Both the position numbers and the translations under genes were made by a program. A stretch of DNA of 64,000 nt from Paramoeba atlantica. Its lineage: Eukaryota; Discosea. Under the pieces are notes generated by a model. The model was given only the letters and a program-made list of their open reading frames with translations. It did no database searches and was not told the origin of the DNA. The stretch covers positions 1 through 64,000 of the forward strand of contig CDRNVI010000038.1 of NCBI GenBank assembly GCA_977017575.1, read 5' to 3'. Below are positions 21,029 to 30,800 of the stretch, one piece after another. Every line of letters starts with the position of its first letter. Positions within the stretch are counted from its first letter, which is position 1.

Positions 21029-21147
21029 TTTAAAAACGTCCTGCACTGATTAATTAATATTCTAGAAACGTGATTTTCCACGTGTATTTTTTAAAAACAT
21101 CCTGCACTGATTAATTAATATTCTAGAAACGTGATTTTCCACGTGTG
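21029..21147. repeat. Tandem 57–58-bp duplication in Pg-2
   Basis: Two near-identical units (about 21029–21088 and 21089–21147), each holding CTGCACTGATTAATTAATAT and ending in the palindromic ACGTGATTTTCCACGT. They lie between the transposase stop and the right terminal region and may be part of the 3' untranslated region or an end-recognition zone. Confidence 0.7.
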
Positions 21148-21338
21148 TTCTAACACTATGTCTCCCTCGCAGCCCCACCAATCAGCACCTTTCCCACCAA
21201 TCACAGCCCCGCCACACTTCATTTGGATATTAAAGTGCAAGCATTTTAATATTCAAATAGAAATTTTTGCACTTTAATATCCAAATAGCACTTTAATATC
21301 CAAATCCGTATTTGGATATTAATCCGCACCCCGGGTTA

Positions 21339-21805
21339 GAGGGGGGACCACCCATTATCACACTTTTTTCGGTGCGATAATAAGCGAATTGTGTGATAAC
21401 AAGTGAAATTTCGAGAAAGTTTGTTAATAAGTGGATACTTCACGTATTACAACATTTTGGTTGCATACTGCGATTTTTTGACCTAAACTCTGAAATATTG
21501 GTATGTGGGCTCAGCGGGGGTTGGGGGCGCCTGGGCCATGGGCGGAAAAAATAATTATTAATTGCCTGAAAATGCCAAAAATAGACGAAACATAATTATT
21601 CCCTTAATTAGCGTTCCCTTATTTAATGTGTCTCTTAATTAACGTTTCCACCGTAAGATTACTTTTAGCCTAAAATAGTCATAAAAACGTAAACCCCCCC
21701 CGCGCACATTAGTTACATCACTTTTTAGTTACGTATCACTTATTAGTTACATAAAACGTTAAAAATCATTTATTAGTTACGAATTACTTATTAGTTACGT
21801 GGGGT
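21339..21805. repeat. Two solo ends of further pogo-like elements
   Basis: Directly right of Pg-2, GGGGGG is followed by four related words around GATAATAAG (21355–21440). At 21691–21804, CCCCCCCC is followed by five copies of TTAGTTAC (about 21709, 21725, 21743, 21772, 21791). Both repeat the plan of a G/C-run box plus a private AT-rich word seen at the ends of Pg-1 and Pg-2. No transposase accompanies them. No other gene is seen in this interval. Confidence 0.5.
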
Positions 21806-21845
21806 AATTAATTCGAAAATTCTCTCATTTTTCTTGGAATTTCTG

Positions 21846-22231
21846 GGCATCCCACCTTGTCAAAAAAACTCCGCGAGCAATAGAAGAAGAAGAGAGAAGA
21901 AGAGCGGTGCGTCACTGAAAGGCCTGCGAATGCAGCTTCTGTGGGTAAAACCGCCTCGAGATTCAGAACAACGTCTTTTATGCGGAGCGTGAGTTCCCAC
22001 GACGGGTGCCGCGCCGCTGGGCATCCCACCTTTTCAAAAAGGTCCGTGCGGAGTAGAAGAAGAAGAGTAAGAGAGAACAAAAGCGGTGCGGGCGTAGTTG
22101 GTATCCCGCGCTGAATATGATTTGACAACGCCTGTGGAAGGAAAACGCGCCCAGCAGGGTTTGAACCTGCGCGTGAGAACACACCTGATTTCAAGTCAGG
22201 CCCCTTAATCACTTGGGTATAGACGCCTTCC
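21846..22231. repeat. Duplicated tRNA-bearing block, copy 1
   Basis: The block from 21915 onward is repeated at 27248–27727, on the other side of YR-1. An internal unit beginning GGGCATCCCACCTT and rich in GAAGAAGA occurs at 21846 and again at 22019, and once in the second copy (27353). It contains the tRNA-Ser at 22146–22226. A protein-like frame across it on the minus strand is not supported. Confidence 0.65.
22146..22226 (-). tRNA. tRNA-Ser (UGA anticodon)
   Basis: The minus strand folds as a complete cloverleaf: acceptor GCGTCTA/TGGGCGC (7 bp with G·U pairs), D-stem CCC/GGG, anticodon stem CCTGA/TCAGG with loop CTTGAAA (anticodon TGA), a 13-nt variable arm with a GTG/CAC stem, and T-stem GCAGG/CCTGC with loop TTCAAAC. 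A TTTT run follows immediately, as expected for an RNA polymerase III terminator. The D-loop has GTGATTAA where the usual form, present in the second copy, is GTGGTTAA. Because it lies in a duplicated block it could be a working gene or a tRNA-derived repeat. Confidence 0.85.
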
Positions 22232-22620
22232 GAGGCTCTACCACAACGAACTGATCAAGATCGAGTGAACAGTTTTCCACCATTCTCTCCAGCTAAGAAT
22301 TCGTCCGTATGAATCTAATCGTGCTTGATTTATTTTCATCTCTCCGATGCCCTTCTGCACCTCCCAGCGGGACAAGATTCGAGAAGCCGCCGTTCGGATA
22401 GCCGACAGCCTCGCACGACTACCTGGCTCCAAAGCGCAATCCACACCACCCCAAATCGAACGTCACTTTTAGAACAAAAAACTGAAAAACGTGGCAAATG
22501 CCAAACGAAAAAGGAGATGAGTGCATGTGTGTTTCTCGAGCGTTGTGGCTTTGATGCTCACAAGCTGATTCAAACAGCGCAGCACATGTGTCACTGTCTG
22601 TGAACATTCATCTCAGGGCA
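22232..22620. repeat. Module M, copy 1
   Basis: A repeat of about 390 bp starting near CTCTACCACAA and ending CATCTCAGGGCAAG. Other copies: 27565–27728 continued at 31444–31667, 33655–33952 (truncated), and 36053–36377. It is non-coding as far as I can tell; open frames on both strands are conserved only by repetition. Copies at 31 kb and 36 kb continue into a second repeat and a purine-rich minisatellite. Confidence 0.65.
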
Positions 22621-22805
22621 AGTATCGTACAAAACCCCATAATGAAACAGTCACCACCCCCTACAACGTAGACACATCTACTCTTCAAACGCCACAACAA
22701 GCACACCCGACGCGCCACGCAGCGCACCATTGTATTCCCCCCCCACCGTATGCTTACTCCGGAAAATATGATTTTCACAGAAACATCCAATGCGATAACA
22801 AATTC
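22621..22805. repeat. Repeat N, copy 1 (empty-site partner)
   Basis: A sequence running from TATCGTACAA to GATAACAAATTC, repeated at 32818–33002. In that second copy the same sequence continues directly into CACACCAAAC, whereas here YR-1 intervenes and CACACCAAAC resumes at 27001. The second copy is therefore an unoccupied version of the YR-1 insertion site. Confidence 0.8.
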
Positions 22806-22985
22806 TATAAGTTTACGATTTGAAATTCAGGAGGGCAAACATTATGCTCCATACTGTTGTAGTTTTGGGCTTAGGAATATTATTCGAATTATATCACCGT
22901 TTTTTCTAATCATGAACAATTTGACATATACACAATTATTTGACTATTTTAGAGACTATTTTCATCCGAACGTTACCACTAGTTT

Positions 22986-23978
22986 TTGTTTTTCATGTCG
23001 CACCAGTTGTTTGGCACTCCTGGTGCCCCTGAAGGGATTGAGTCACGTATCGAACAAGTTCTAAGTACGGACCAAGTTGCGAATTTGTTGCGAGACGGAA
23101 ATGGAGTTGATCCCATGACTGAGAATGAAAAACAACAGTTCTCCAAGAAAGTTATGACTTTGCTGGAGAAGGGATTTAAGGTGCAAATACAGGCAACATG
23201 GGCCGAGCGCGGTGAAGATGTGAATCAAACTGTTGTGGGTAAAGTATACCGTAAGAAGGCGAAAAACAGTGATGAGTTTGATATTTGGGCCCTGTGGGAG
23301 GATGATCCTGACAATGAGTATGAGTTCCCCCATCCGCTGATTGACTATTTCGCACTTTCTATCGTTAAAGTTTACAAGGCGATGCCAGGTGGACAGCCGC
23401 GTGATGAGCAGCTAGCTGCGCTGGAAGGAATGCAAGTTCGTGACCCATCTAAGTTTTCTTCATTTGTTCCTTTGACGTGGGCGGCTTGGATCGACTCTCT
23501 GGATGAATTTAAGCCGCGAGAGCTTGTTCGTGAGCTGCGTGAAACTCCGGAGCTGGGAGTTCGCTTCAATCCTCCGGCACATCGTGAGCGCTTGTTTGCC
23601 ATATTGGTAAAGTGGATTTATACAGCTAGAGTGATGGAAGGATGGAAAGATGAGCAATTCATTTGTATCGCGGAAATGCTCATCGAAGAGCTTCGAAATC
23701 ATTATTGGGCAGCAGCGGGAGCTCCTGTAGAACGTGTTCAGCAGCGCCTTCACAAGGATGATGATCCTCAGGATCGTTACGGACAAATCATGACAGAGGA
23801 ACAGCTGCGTGTGAATCTCCTACCACGGGTTGTGAAAGGAGCGCATGTATGCTACAATTGTCGCCAAACTGGTCACGTTCGCGCTCAATGTCCTCGTTTG
23901 CAAAGCGGGGCACCACAACCGGTTTTTCGTGGGGGGGTGGCGAGCGGCGCCCAGACGGGCGTAAGACGCACACAATAG
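22986..23978 (+). CDS. YR-1 gag-like protein with zinc knuckle
   Basis: The first part of the fossil element. The C-terminal region has a CCHC zinc knuckle (CYNCRQTGHVRAQC), typical of retroelement nucleocapsid proteins that bind the RNA template. The central part (…RELRETPELGVRFNPP…) is shared with the gag of YR-2 (REL REAPQLGVRFNPP), so the family is well defined. Likely role: packaging of the element RNA into a particle. Confidence 0.8.
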   Translation: MFFMSHQLFGTPGAPEGIESRIEQVLSTDQVANLLRDGNGVDPMTENEKQQFSKKVMTLLEKGFKVQIQATWAERGEDVNQTVVGKVYRKKAKNSDEFDIWALWEDDPDNEYEFPHPLIDYFALSIVKVYKAMPGGQPRDEQLAALEGMQVRDPSKFSSFVPLTWAAWIDSLDEFKPRELVRELRETPELGVRFNPPAHRERLFAILVKWIYTARVMEGWKDEQFICIAEMLIEELRNHYWAAAGAPVERVQQRLHKDDDPQDRYGQIMTEEQLRVNLLPRVVKGAHVCYNCRQTGHVRAQCPRLQSGAPQPVFRGGVASGAQTGVRRTQ

Positions 23979-23981
23979 GAT

Positions 23982-25070
23982 TTGTGCCCCACCCCGACAA
24001 ATGCTCGTGCCCGACCGTTGAGGATACGGCGGGTGAACTTACCAGGCTCTTCTCCGAATTCATCTTTATTCTTGCGAATGGAAAGTGCAAGTGCAGTGGA
24101 AAGAACGGATTTACCGAGACTTCAAATTCGGAGGGGAAAACACGTGTTCGGAACGGCAGCGCCTTTGGCAAGGGAACAAACGAGATCAAACCTTTTATGC
24201 GATATACTCGGACTCAACCCAAAGGATCCGCACGGTCAGATCGTTCGGAAAGCAATCGAGCCCATGTGGGCAACAAGTACGTGGGGAACGAGGGAGAGGC
24301 TGTGGCTCCGGATGCAAGACTTTTGTGCACAACGTCACCTATCTCAAAACGCGCTCAGTGCGGTCAGGTTCGTAGACTCATTGAAACTGGCGACGTCGAC
24401 ACGACTGGCCTACGCAAGGAATCTGCAGACTCTTATTACGCTCATGGGAGCCGAAGCAACCCCATTGAAGATGTACGGAAAGGCGTTGCAAGCGCAAGGC
24501 GGACTAGAACCACAGAGACAAATGCTTGCAATTACTCCCGTCCTTCTAAGACAGTTGAGAAGAAGTCTAACAACATCCGAGAGCATGACGGCTCTTTTGT
24601 GCTGGAAAACGGCAGCTCGTTGGACGGAAACGGCGGAACTCTCGACAGAACAGATATTAAAGGTTACTCCCGAAGAGGTGGTGATTTACTGGGGAAGAGC
24701 AACGAAGTCAACGAGAATGAACCCCTTTCGACCGTATATGTACGCGATTGTGACGGGCCCCGGAACTGCCGAGTTAGCGGACTACATGAGACGAATACCC
24801 CAAGGGTGCAGAATGTGCTACACGGAGGTATCTCGAATGGACAGCAAAATACGCGAAATCTTGGGAAATGGCTATGGGACGCATTCAATAAAAAGGGGCG
24901 CAATCACGTGGCTGTTCCAGGAAGTGGCTCAAGGGAATCTAACGATATCAGAAGTTCAGAACATGACCAAGCATTTAAATGTCGAAAGTCTGTTAAGATA
25001 CAATGCAAACCAAGTAACGACGGCCAGAGCGCTCGGAACGCATCGTGTATCGGCGAGACTCCCGGCATGA
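23982..25070 (+). CDS. YR-1 tyrosine recombinase
   Basis: The second part of the fossil element. The active-site pattern of tyrosine recombinases is visible: Arg in ARWTETAEL, His-x-x-Arg in YGTHSIKRG, a second His in MTKHLN and the nucleophile Tyr in SLLRYNANQ. This enzyme would join the circular DNA copy to the genome without target duplication. It is closely similar to the recombinase of YR-2 (YGTHSIKRGAIT in both). Its end overlaps the start of the polymerase part by four bases, an arrangement seen in compact retroelements that reinitiate translation. Confidence 0.88.
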   Translation: MCPTPTNARARPLRIRRVNLPGSSPNSSLFLRMESASAVERTDLPRLQIRRGKHVFGTAAPLAREQTRSNLLCDILGLNPKDPHGQIVRKAIEPMWATSTWGTRERLWLRMQDFCAQRHLSQNALSAVRFVDSLKLATSTRLAYARNLQTLITLMGAEATPLKMYGKALQAQGGLEPQRQMLAITPVLLRQLRRSLTTSESMTALLCWKTAARWTETAELSTEQILKVTPEEVVIYWGRATKSTRMNPFRPYMYAIVTGPGTAELADYMRRIPQGCRMCYTEVSRMDSKIREILGNGYGTHSIKRGAITWLFQEVAQGNLTISEVQNMTKHLNVESLLRYNANQVTTARALGTHRVSARLPA

Positions 25071-26845
25071 CAGCTGAACTGTTGGAGCAAGTTTACTCTG
25101 AGGTACCGTACTTGAAACGGCACTCGATTACTTGCGCGCGGCGCTCGTCTAAGCTGGCCACGGCAAAAGATTTTGAGATACCATTACACGTGAAAATGAA
25201 TACACCTCTAATGGATCTAAAGGTAGTGAAAGGATGGATGGACTTGCCAACCAAGATGCGCTTTCAAAATGTTATGGACGAACTTCTACACGTTCCTGAA
25301 ATAGCTGAAAAAGAGCCGAAAGGACTCAATTCTCTACCTGTGTCCGATATTGCGCTTCTTTTGAAGGCCGGTATCATTTCTCAAGTTTCTTCTGATGAAT
25401 TAGAGCGTCGTCCTACAGCTCAATTTATCATCCCGTTTACTGTAGTGGAACAAGACGAATTTGGTCACGATCGGAGGAGATTTATATCTTGGTCGCGCGG
25501 GGATAATGACCGGTTGAAAGATTATGTCCCTGATGTTCCCCTGCTTCATCCTAGTAAATATTTGCATCGAGTTGACGACGCTATAGGAGTGAAAAGAGAT
25601 TTAAGCTGTGGATTCTATCAAGTACCACTTCCTCTAGCTGCGCGTTGTAAATTTCGCTTTTCATCAAAAGGCCGTACTTATGAAATGAACGTTCTTCCGA
25701 TGGGGCATAGGTGTGCCCCAGAAATCATGCATACGATAACTTCCGCCCTTGGGGGACTTATCACAGTGTGTAGCGCTAAATCTGCTTTTACACGAGGAGC
25801 TATGGATGTGTACGTTGATGGAGTTCGGTTTTCGGGAACTGTGGAACAAGCGCAGGAGTACGCACGCTTTGTGGATAAACGGTGCGATGAGATGGGAGGA
25901 AAATTCAAGGAGAAAGGTCATGAGCCGACACAGCACTATGTATTTAATGGAGTTCATTACGATCACGTCAATCACAAGGTCAGCCTGGGACCACGTGTGG
26001 TGCGTAAGTTGCAGAATGACAGATTTTACTCGTTAAGCTTCAAAGATCTTGAGGCGGCGGTGGGGCGCCTTCTGTACGCATCTGCTGTGCTTGGTATAGT
26101 CATTCCGCGATTTCATTTCGCTGTCAAGATTGTTCAGTGACGAATTAATTTGTTGAATCGATGTCCGTGGATAGGTAATAAGTCTGTTGACCTTCCACGA
26201 AAAACACGTATTATTTCGGCACAATGGAGGGATGAGGTAGTATTAAATACTCCGATTAAAGCTCCACTTCATCCAGATTTCGTTCCTCACAAACATCGTC
26301 TTTACACAGATGCTTCTCGCAAAGGGTGGGGAGGGATTCTGTATCTGGATACAGGAGAGGTTTTGATAACAGGCAAGCCTTGGGAAGCCGGAACAACGTA
26401 TGAAGTAAACAATGCTGAAGCTACGGCTGTAAGGTTGGCTCTTGAAGAATTCGGTGAGCATTTTGAAAGCGGAACGTGCCTGGATCTTTTTGTGGACAAC
26501 ACTTCATGTAAAGAGGCACTGAATAGGAAAACTTCTAAGTTGGACAATATTGCACGTCAATTGCGCATGGTTTTAGAGGAAGCGAAAAGGAAAGGGATAT
26601 GCATTCAGGCACGTTACATGGCCTCGTCAGAGAATCCAGCAGACCCGATTAGCAGGAAATTTTGGCCTGGGCTTTGGAGAAGTTCCCCAAGGAATATCAC
26701 GAGTGCTCGGGTAGTGTTAAATGTGACTAGTGATCGGGTTGGTTGGCTGCGGGTTGCGCGGACGGGCATTCCCGTTCACAACGTTATTAGTTTATTTGGT
26801 ACTCTTTTAGCATTGATTATGATAGGTTATGACGATCTCACTTAG
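25066..26845 (+). pseudogene. YR-1 reverse transcriptase–RNase H region
   Basis: The third part of the fossil element. The polymerase is recognised by RRRFISWSRGDNDR, the palm motif VKRDLSCGFYQVPL, the block LPMGHRCAPEIMHT and a catalytic box that has the same variant form in YR-2, so that form is a family trait. RNase H follows, with YTDASRKGWGG, NNAEATAVRLAL, FVDNTSCKEAL and NPADPISR. Role: copying the element RNA into DNA and removing the template. The region is broken, with about one break. Confidence 0.82.
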
Positions 26846-27000
26846 TCTCTTGGGTTTATTTCCATAAATACACTACAGGAAAGATATATCTTCGTAAGAT
26901 CATTGAGAAATCAGCAGTCTTCAAATTTCTTATTATTGCTTCCATATATTTTTATATACTAGTTCTACTAGATGTTTTATGAGCAGCCCGACCTGGATTT

Positions 27001-27247
27001 CACACCAAACTAGACACCTCTACCCCCAACAGCGCAAACAAACACCACAACCTCGCCATGCAGCACACCATTGTATTCCACCTCATTCCGCCTGTTTCTC
27101 CATCACACCTTTCAATTTACTCGGCGACACTCGATGCTCCACGATTTTGTGGGCGGGTGATCTGTTCGCTCGTTTCGTATTCACGTTCCCAAATGCACCT
27201 CTCTCAGGTAAAGGGTGTTTTCTGTGGGCTGTCCCGGCGAAAATTGC
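27001..27247. other. Right flank of YR-1
   Basis: Starts CACACCAAAC, the continuation of repeat N. The next 80 bp resemble a diverged second copy of the 22667–22752 stretch (GTAGACACATCTACT…, ending CACCATTGTATTCC), so repeat N is partly tandem. No gene is seen. Confidence 0.5.
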
Positions 27248-27728
27248 ACTGAAAGGCCTGCGAATGCAGCTTCTGTGGGTAAAACCGCCTCGAGATTCAG
27301 AACAACGTCTTTTATGCGGAGCGTGCGTTCCCACGACGGGTGCCGCGCCGCTGGGCATCCCACCTTTTCAAAAAAAATCCGCGCGGAATAGAAGAAGAAG
27401 AGAGAAGAAGAGCGGTGCGGGCGTAGTTGTTATCCCGCGCTGAATATGATTTGACAACGCTTGTGGAAGGAAAACGCGCCCAGTATGGTTTGAACCTGCG
27501 CGTGAGAACACACCTGATTTCAAGTCAGGCCCCTTAACCACTTGGGTATAGACGCCTTCCGAGTCTCTACCACAAGGAACTGATCAAGATCGAGTGAACA
27601 GTTTTCCACCATTCTCTCCAGCTAAGAATTCGTCCGTATGAATCTAATCGTGCTTGATTTATTTTCATCTCTCCGATGCCATTCTGCACCTCCCAGCGGG
27701 ACAAGATTCGAGAAGCCGCCGTTCGGAT
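27248..27728. repeat. Duplicated tRNA-bearing block, copy 2, with start of module M
   Basis: Second copy of the block at 21915–22397. It includes the degenerate tRNA-Ser and the first 160 bp of module M, and is cut at GTTCGGAT (27721–27728) by an insertion that ends at 31435. Module M resumes after the repeated GTTCGGAT at 31436–31443. Confidence 0.75.
27475..27555 (-). tRNA. Degenerate tRNA-Ser copy (UGA)
   Basis: Same position in the duplicated block as the tRNA at 22146–22226. Acceptor, D-arm, anticodon arm (loop CTTGAAA) and variable arm are kept, and the D-loop has the usual GTGGTTAA. The 3' strand of the T-stem reads CATAC instead of CCTGC and cannot pair properly with GCAGG. It is therefore probably a tRNA pseudogene, although an internal promoter may still be present. 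Confidence 0.7.
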
Positions 27729-27855
27729 TGATTGATTTTTTAGGCAATATATCTCCGAGGAGATGTTACCTCCCTAGGACAAGCCCCCCCTTATCGCTTG
27801 CTAGGAGCTGTGCCACGCAGCACGCAAGTCAAATCCGAAGATTTGACCAGATCGA

Positions 27856-30800
27856 CATAGCTGTCATTCGACGTCGAAAATTGCAATTCGACGTCTTCGA
27901 ATGCCTTTCGACGTCGAAAAAATGGGTCTTTCGACGTCGAACGAAGGAAAAAAAATGGGGGATTCTTGTGTTCATGTGCAGCACTTGAAAAAATGTTTCG
28001 ATCGACGGATTCTTTTCACTACAGTAATTTGCTATGGTATTCGGACGAATAGATGACTACCAGAGAATAAGAAAGTAGCAACATATGGTTGTCGTCAGGT
28101 TGTTCGTCAGACCGCTAGGAAGTTCTAACCGTGTTAAATGCGTCACCTTTTATTTGAAACATGTTCAAATACGTAATTAATGAAGTTTAATAAAAAGATA
28201 CGGAAAATTATGACTGTACTAGTCATTATCATAGTATAAGCTTATGACGTTTACTGTTGCCGTATAGCTAAGCACAAAATATCTCGCGTTGCAATAATAC
28301 AAGAAAAATTTAAGTGTGGGGAAAAAGTTTAGCCTTAATGGTCCTGAAGTATGAGACAAAACATGGAAAAAACCCCAGAAAATATCAGTTTCCGAACAAT
28401 ACATGAAACATCCATACATAAATAATTATACAGTAATACAATATAACAATATTATAATGGGTTATGAATTTATGACGTATCAGAAAAAAAGCAGACTCGC
28501 ATCAGGAGCCATTAAGTAATTCGGAAGCTTGAAAGAAGTTACACCGAATCCCCATTTCCCGCTGATCCTAACTGTTCCAAATTGTCAAGATACCCGAGTT
28601 TGTCGTAGTTCCCCCGTAACAGCATAGAGTTTTGTACTGTTTGAGTGCCCATGGATGATTGACGGGAGTTGTACTTGGTGTTCATAACCGACATCCAAGA
28701 ATCACATTTCGTCACTAAAGGGGGTACCCATAAATAATGTATCGCCGCTTGATGTATACCTGGGTATTTGTAGACTCCAACTGTTTGCCACCAATGCAAT
28801 TCGCACTTGTGCACTCGCGAATCCCATTCGTAGTCGACGCAATTCACATATTCATTCCATTCATTTTCCGTAATTTGAAAAATGGGAGAACCGCCTCGAA
28901 AAAGGTCGTTAGCACGACTGAAATGAATTGGTTCGAGACCGGCTTTCCGGGCGCGTAGTGCAATGAAATCCGGTGCAAACCACATGACGTCTTCCCAATA
29001 TTTCATATTGTGATGAACTGAAAGTCGATTTATGTGATGCTTGAGGGCACATTCAAAAGCTTCACTGCAGCTTCCCACCCGACTAGCCTTCCGTAATCTT
29101 TCTAAAGTTGGCCAAACTCCCGTTGCTAAAGGCGTACCGTCTAAATCCGAAAATTTTTGTAACGCTTTCTGGATAGGAGCTAGTTCTTCAAGAAAATATT
29201 TTGCGGAAGTCGCCAGGTTATCTACCCCTTCCCGAGCAATAAGATCCGCACACTTACGTACAGACTGACAAACTCGGGGGTTTTCCAGTTCTTGCTTCAG
29301 GAACGCGACAACAGTAGGTAACTGAGTAGAAAAGAAGGAAATGCTGCTGAACTTATCATGGCACCAGCGAGTAACTCCCCCTAACTTAGGAGCCGTAATG
29401 CCGTGTACATCCTTTGCTCTACGAACAGCTTCAATTACTTGAGGTCCATACAATGAAAGTGCGTCACGACAGCGAGGAATATTTTCATGCTGAGCGTTCA
29501 GTTCCGCCAAAATTATATCAGCTTCATCGGGCGCATATTGTTTCAAAATTTGTACGCTGCTGCGAAGCTGACACACCAGCTCTGTCTGATATTCATCGTC
29601 CAGTTTATTGCTAGACAGCCCCCCATACCATTGAGTGAAAAATTGTTCCGCTTTGTTAGTTTCTTCGTCGAAAGATCCAAGAAGAACGTCTAGGGCCACA
29701 CCACGATACCGCCCCTTCTTCGTACAGATCTTGTCATGTCCATAAAATGTTTGTCTGAAGAGCTTTTTAAGTTCAAAAAAGGGTGTTTCCTGAAAGGGTT
29801 TCATCGCATCCATCGCGAGGTTATTGAGAAAATGACCAAAGCAAGATAGTAAGGAGACGTGTGGCATCATGTCCACGGCCCGGTTTCCGAAGTTTATCCA
29901 GTCCGACTCCCCAACTCTTTGAACGCGATCATATATTCTTTTTAATTCTCCTTCTGCCTCATCACGGGCCACGTGGTTAACGGCACAGCCATCCACCATT
30001 AAAAACCTCATTTTTCGTACCAGCGTAATGCCGAGAATAGAATTCAATGTATTAACCAAACTCTCAGCTGTTTCTTTGCCGTTGAATGCCTTCCGCTTCG
30101 GATGATACATGGGTGGTAATAGATATTGCTCATCTGAAACATACACCACCCCTACTAATACGTGCTCGTTGAGCACGGAATCAACCCCAGCATCCACAGC
30201 TACCCCGAAGAAAGGATGAATATCGATTTTTGAAATCATTTTTTCCCATATTTCGTTGGCCAAGCCTTTCTCCCAATCACGCATGACCCTGTGATTGTTG
30301 CCGAGTGCATTGAGAATTTCTTCAGTATTTGCTCGCTTGGGGCGTAATTCTTCATAGTTACGAAGTAAAGCGTGTGCAGCTTTGCATGACAAGTTCGTCT
30401 TTTCCACAAGACAGGGAACGCAGCGACGAACAAAAACATTTACACTCATTGAATTGTCGTTCGGGGTCAGTGAAAAAAGTTCCGGTTCGTTTGCGATTCT
30501 CTGTCCCTCGCGCACTAAACAAGTGTGATTGATATGGTGATAGTAATGGTTGTTATGGAGCGAATGACTCCACCACGGACAGTCGCGACACTTTATGTGA
30601 GTCCGCTGGCCCATGGTATTCACGAGATGGGGCCGAGGATATTTCTCGGCGTATTCGCGACACTCTTTGTTTTTCTTCTCCAAATCTTTCGTTCTACCAG
30701 GCGGGGTATCCATTCCCAAGCAGCGTTCACGAAAGAATTTTGTCGAAATACGGGGAAACCGCATTGGGTCCTGTACAAGCTGTTTTCGAACTACTTGCCT

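Larger units (their letters stand above)
19052..21336 (+). mobile_element. Pg-2, apparently intact pogo-like DNA transposon
   Basis: A 2285-bp element with a perfect 27-bp terminal inverted repeat (19052–19078 and 21310–21336) starting ACCCGGGGTGCGG, flanked by TA (19050–19051 and 21337–21338). The word TAATATCCAAAT or its complement recurs at both ends (left 19067, 19083; right about 21220, 21248, 21273, 21289, 21310). One uninterrupted transposase gene fills the interior. Perfect ends and an open gene suggest a young, possibly mobile copy. Confidence 0.92.
22806..27000 (+). mobile_element. YR-1, VIPER-like tyrosine-recombinase retroelement
   Basis: A fossil retroelement of about 4.2 kb. 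Its edges are set by the empty paralogous site at 32989–33010. Part order is gag, tyrosine recombinase, reverse transcriptase, RNase H, which is the order of trypanosome VIPER elements (also about 4.5 kb) rather than of DIRS or Ngaro. There is no target-site duplication, as expected for recombinase-mediated integration. The copy is largely open but appears broken, with about one break. Divergence from YR-2 is large, so the two belong to different subfamilies; the good state of the frames suggests a fairly recent insertion. Confidence 0.85.

Noticed and set aside
22325-22603. Conserved 92-codon plus-strand frame in module M (also at 31, 33 and 36 kb)
   Set aside because: Sequence identity between repeat copies explains its conservation; start and end vary and no motif is present.
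23849-25065. N-terminal extension of the polymerase frame of YR-1
   Set aside because: It overlaps the recombinase gene in another frame and has low-complexity, motif-free translation; the recombinase frame is the real one here.
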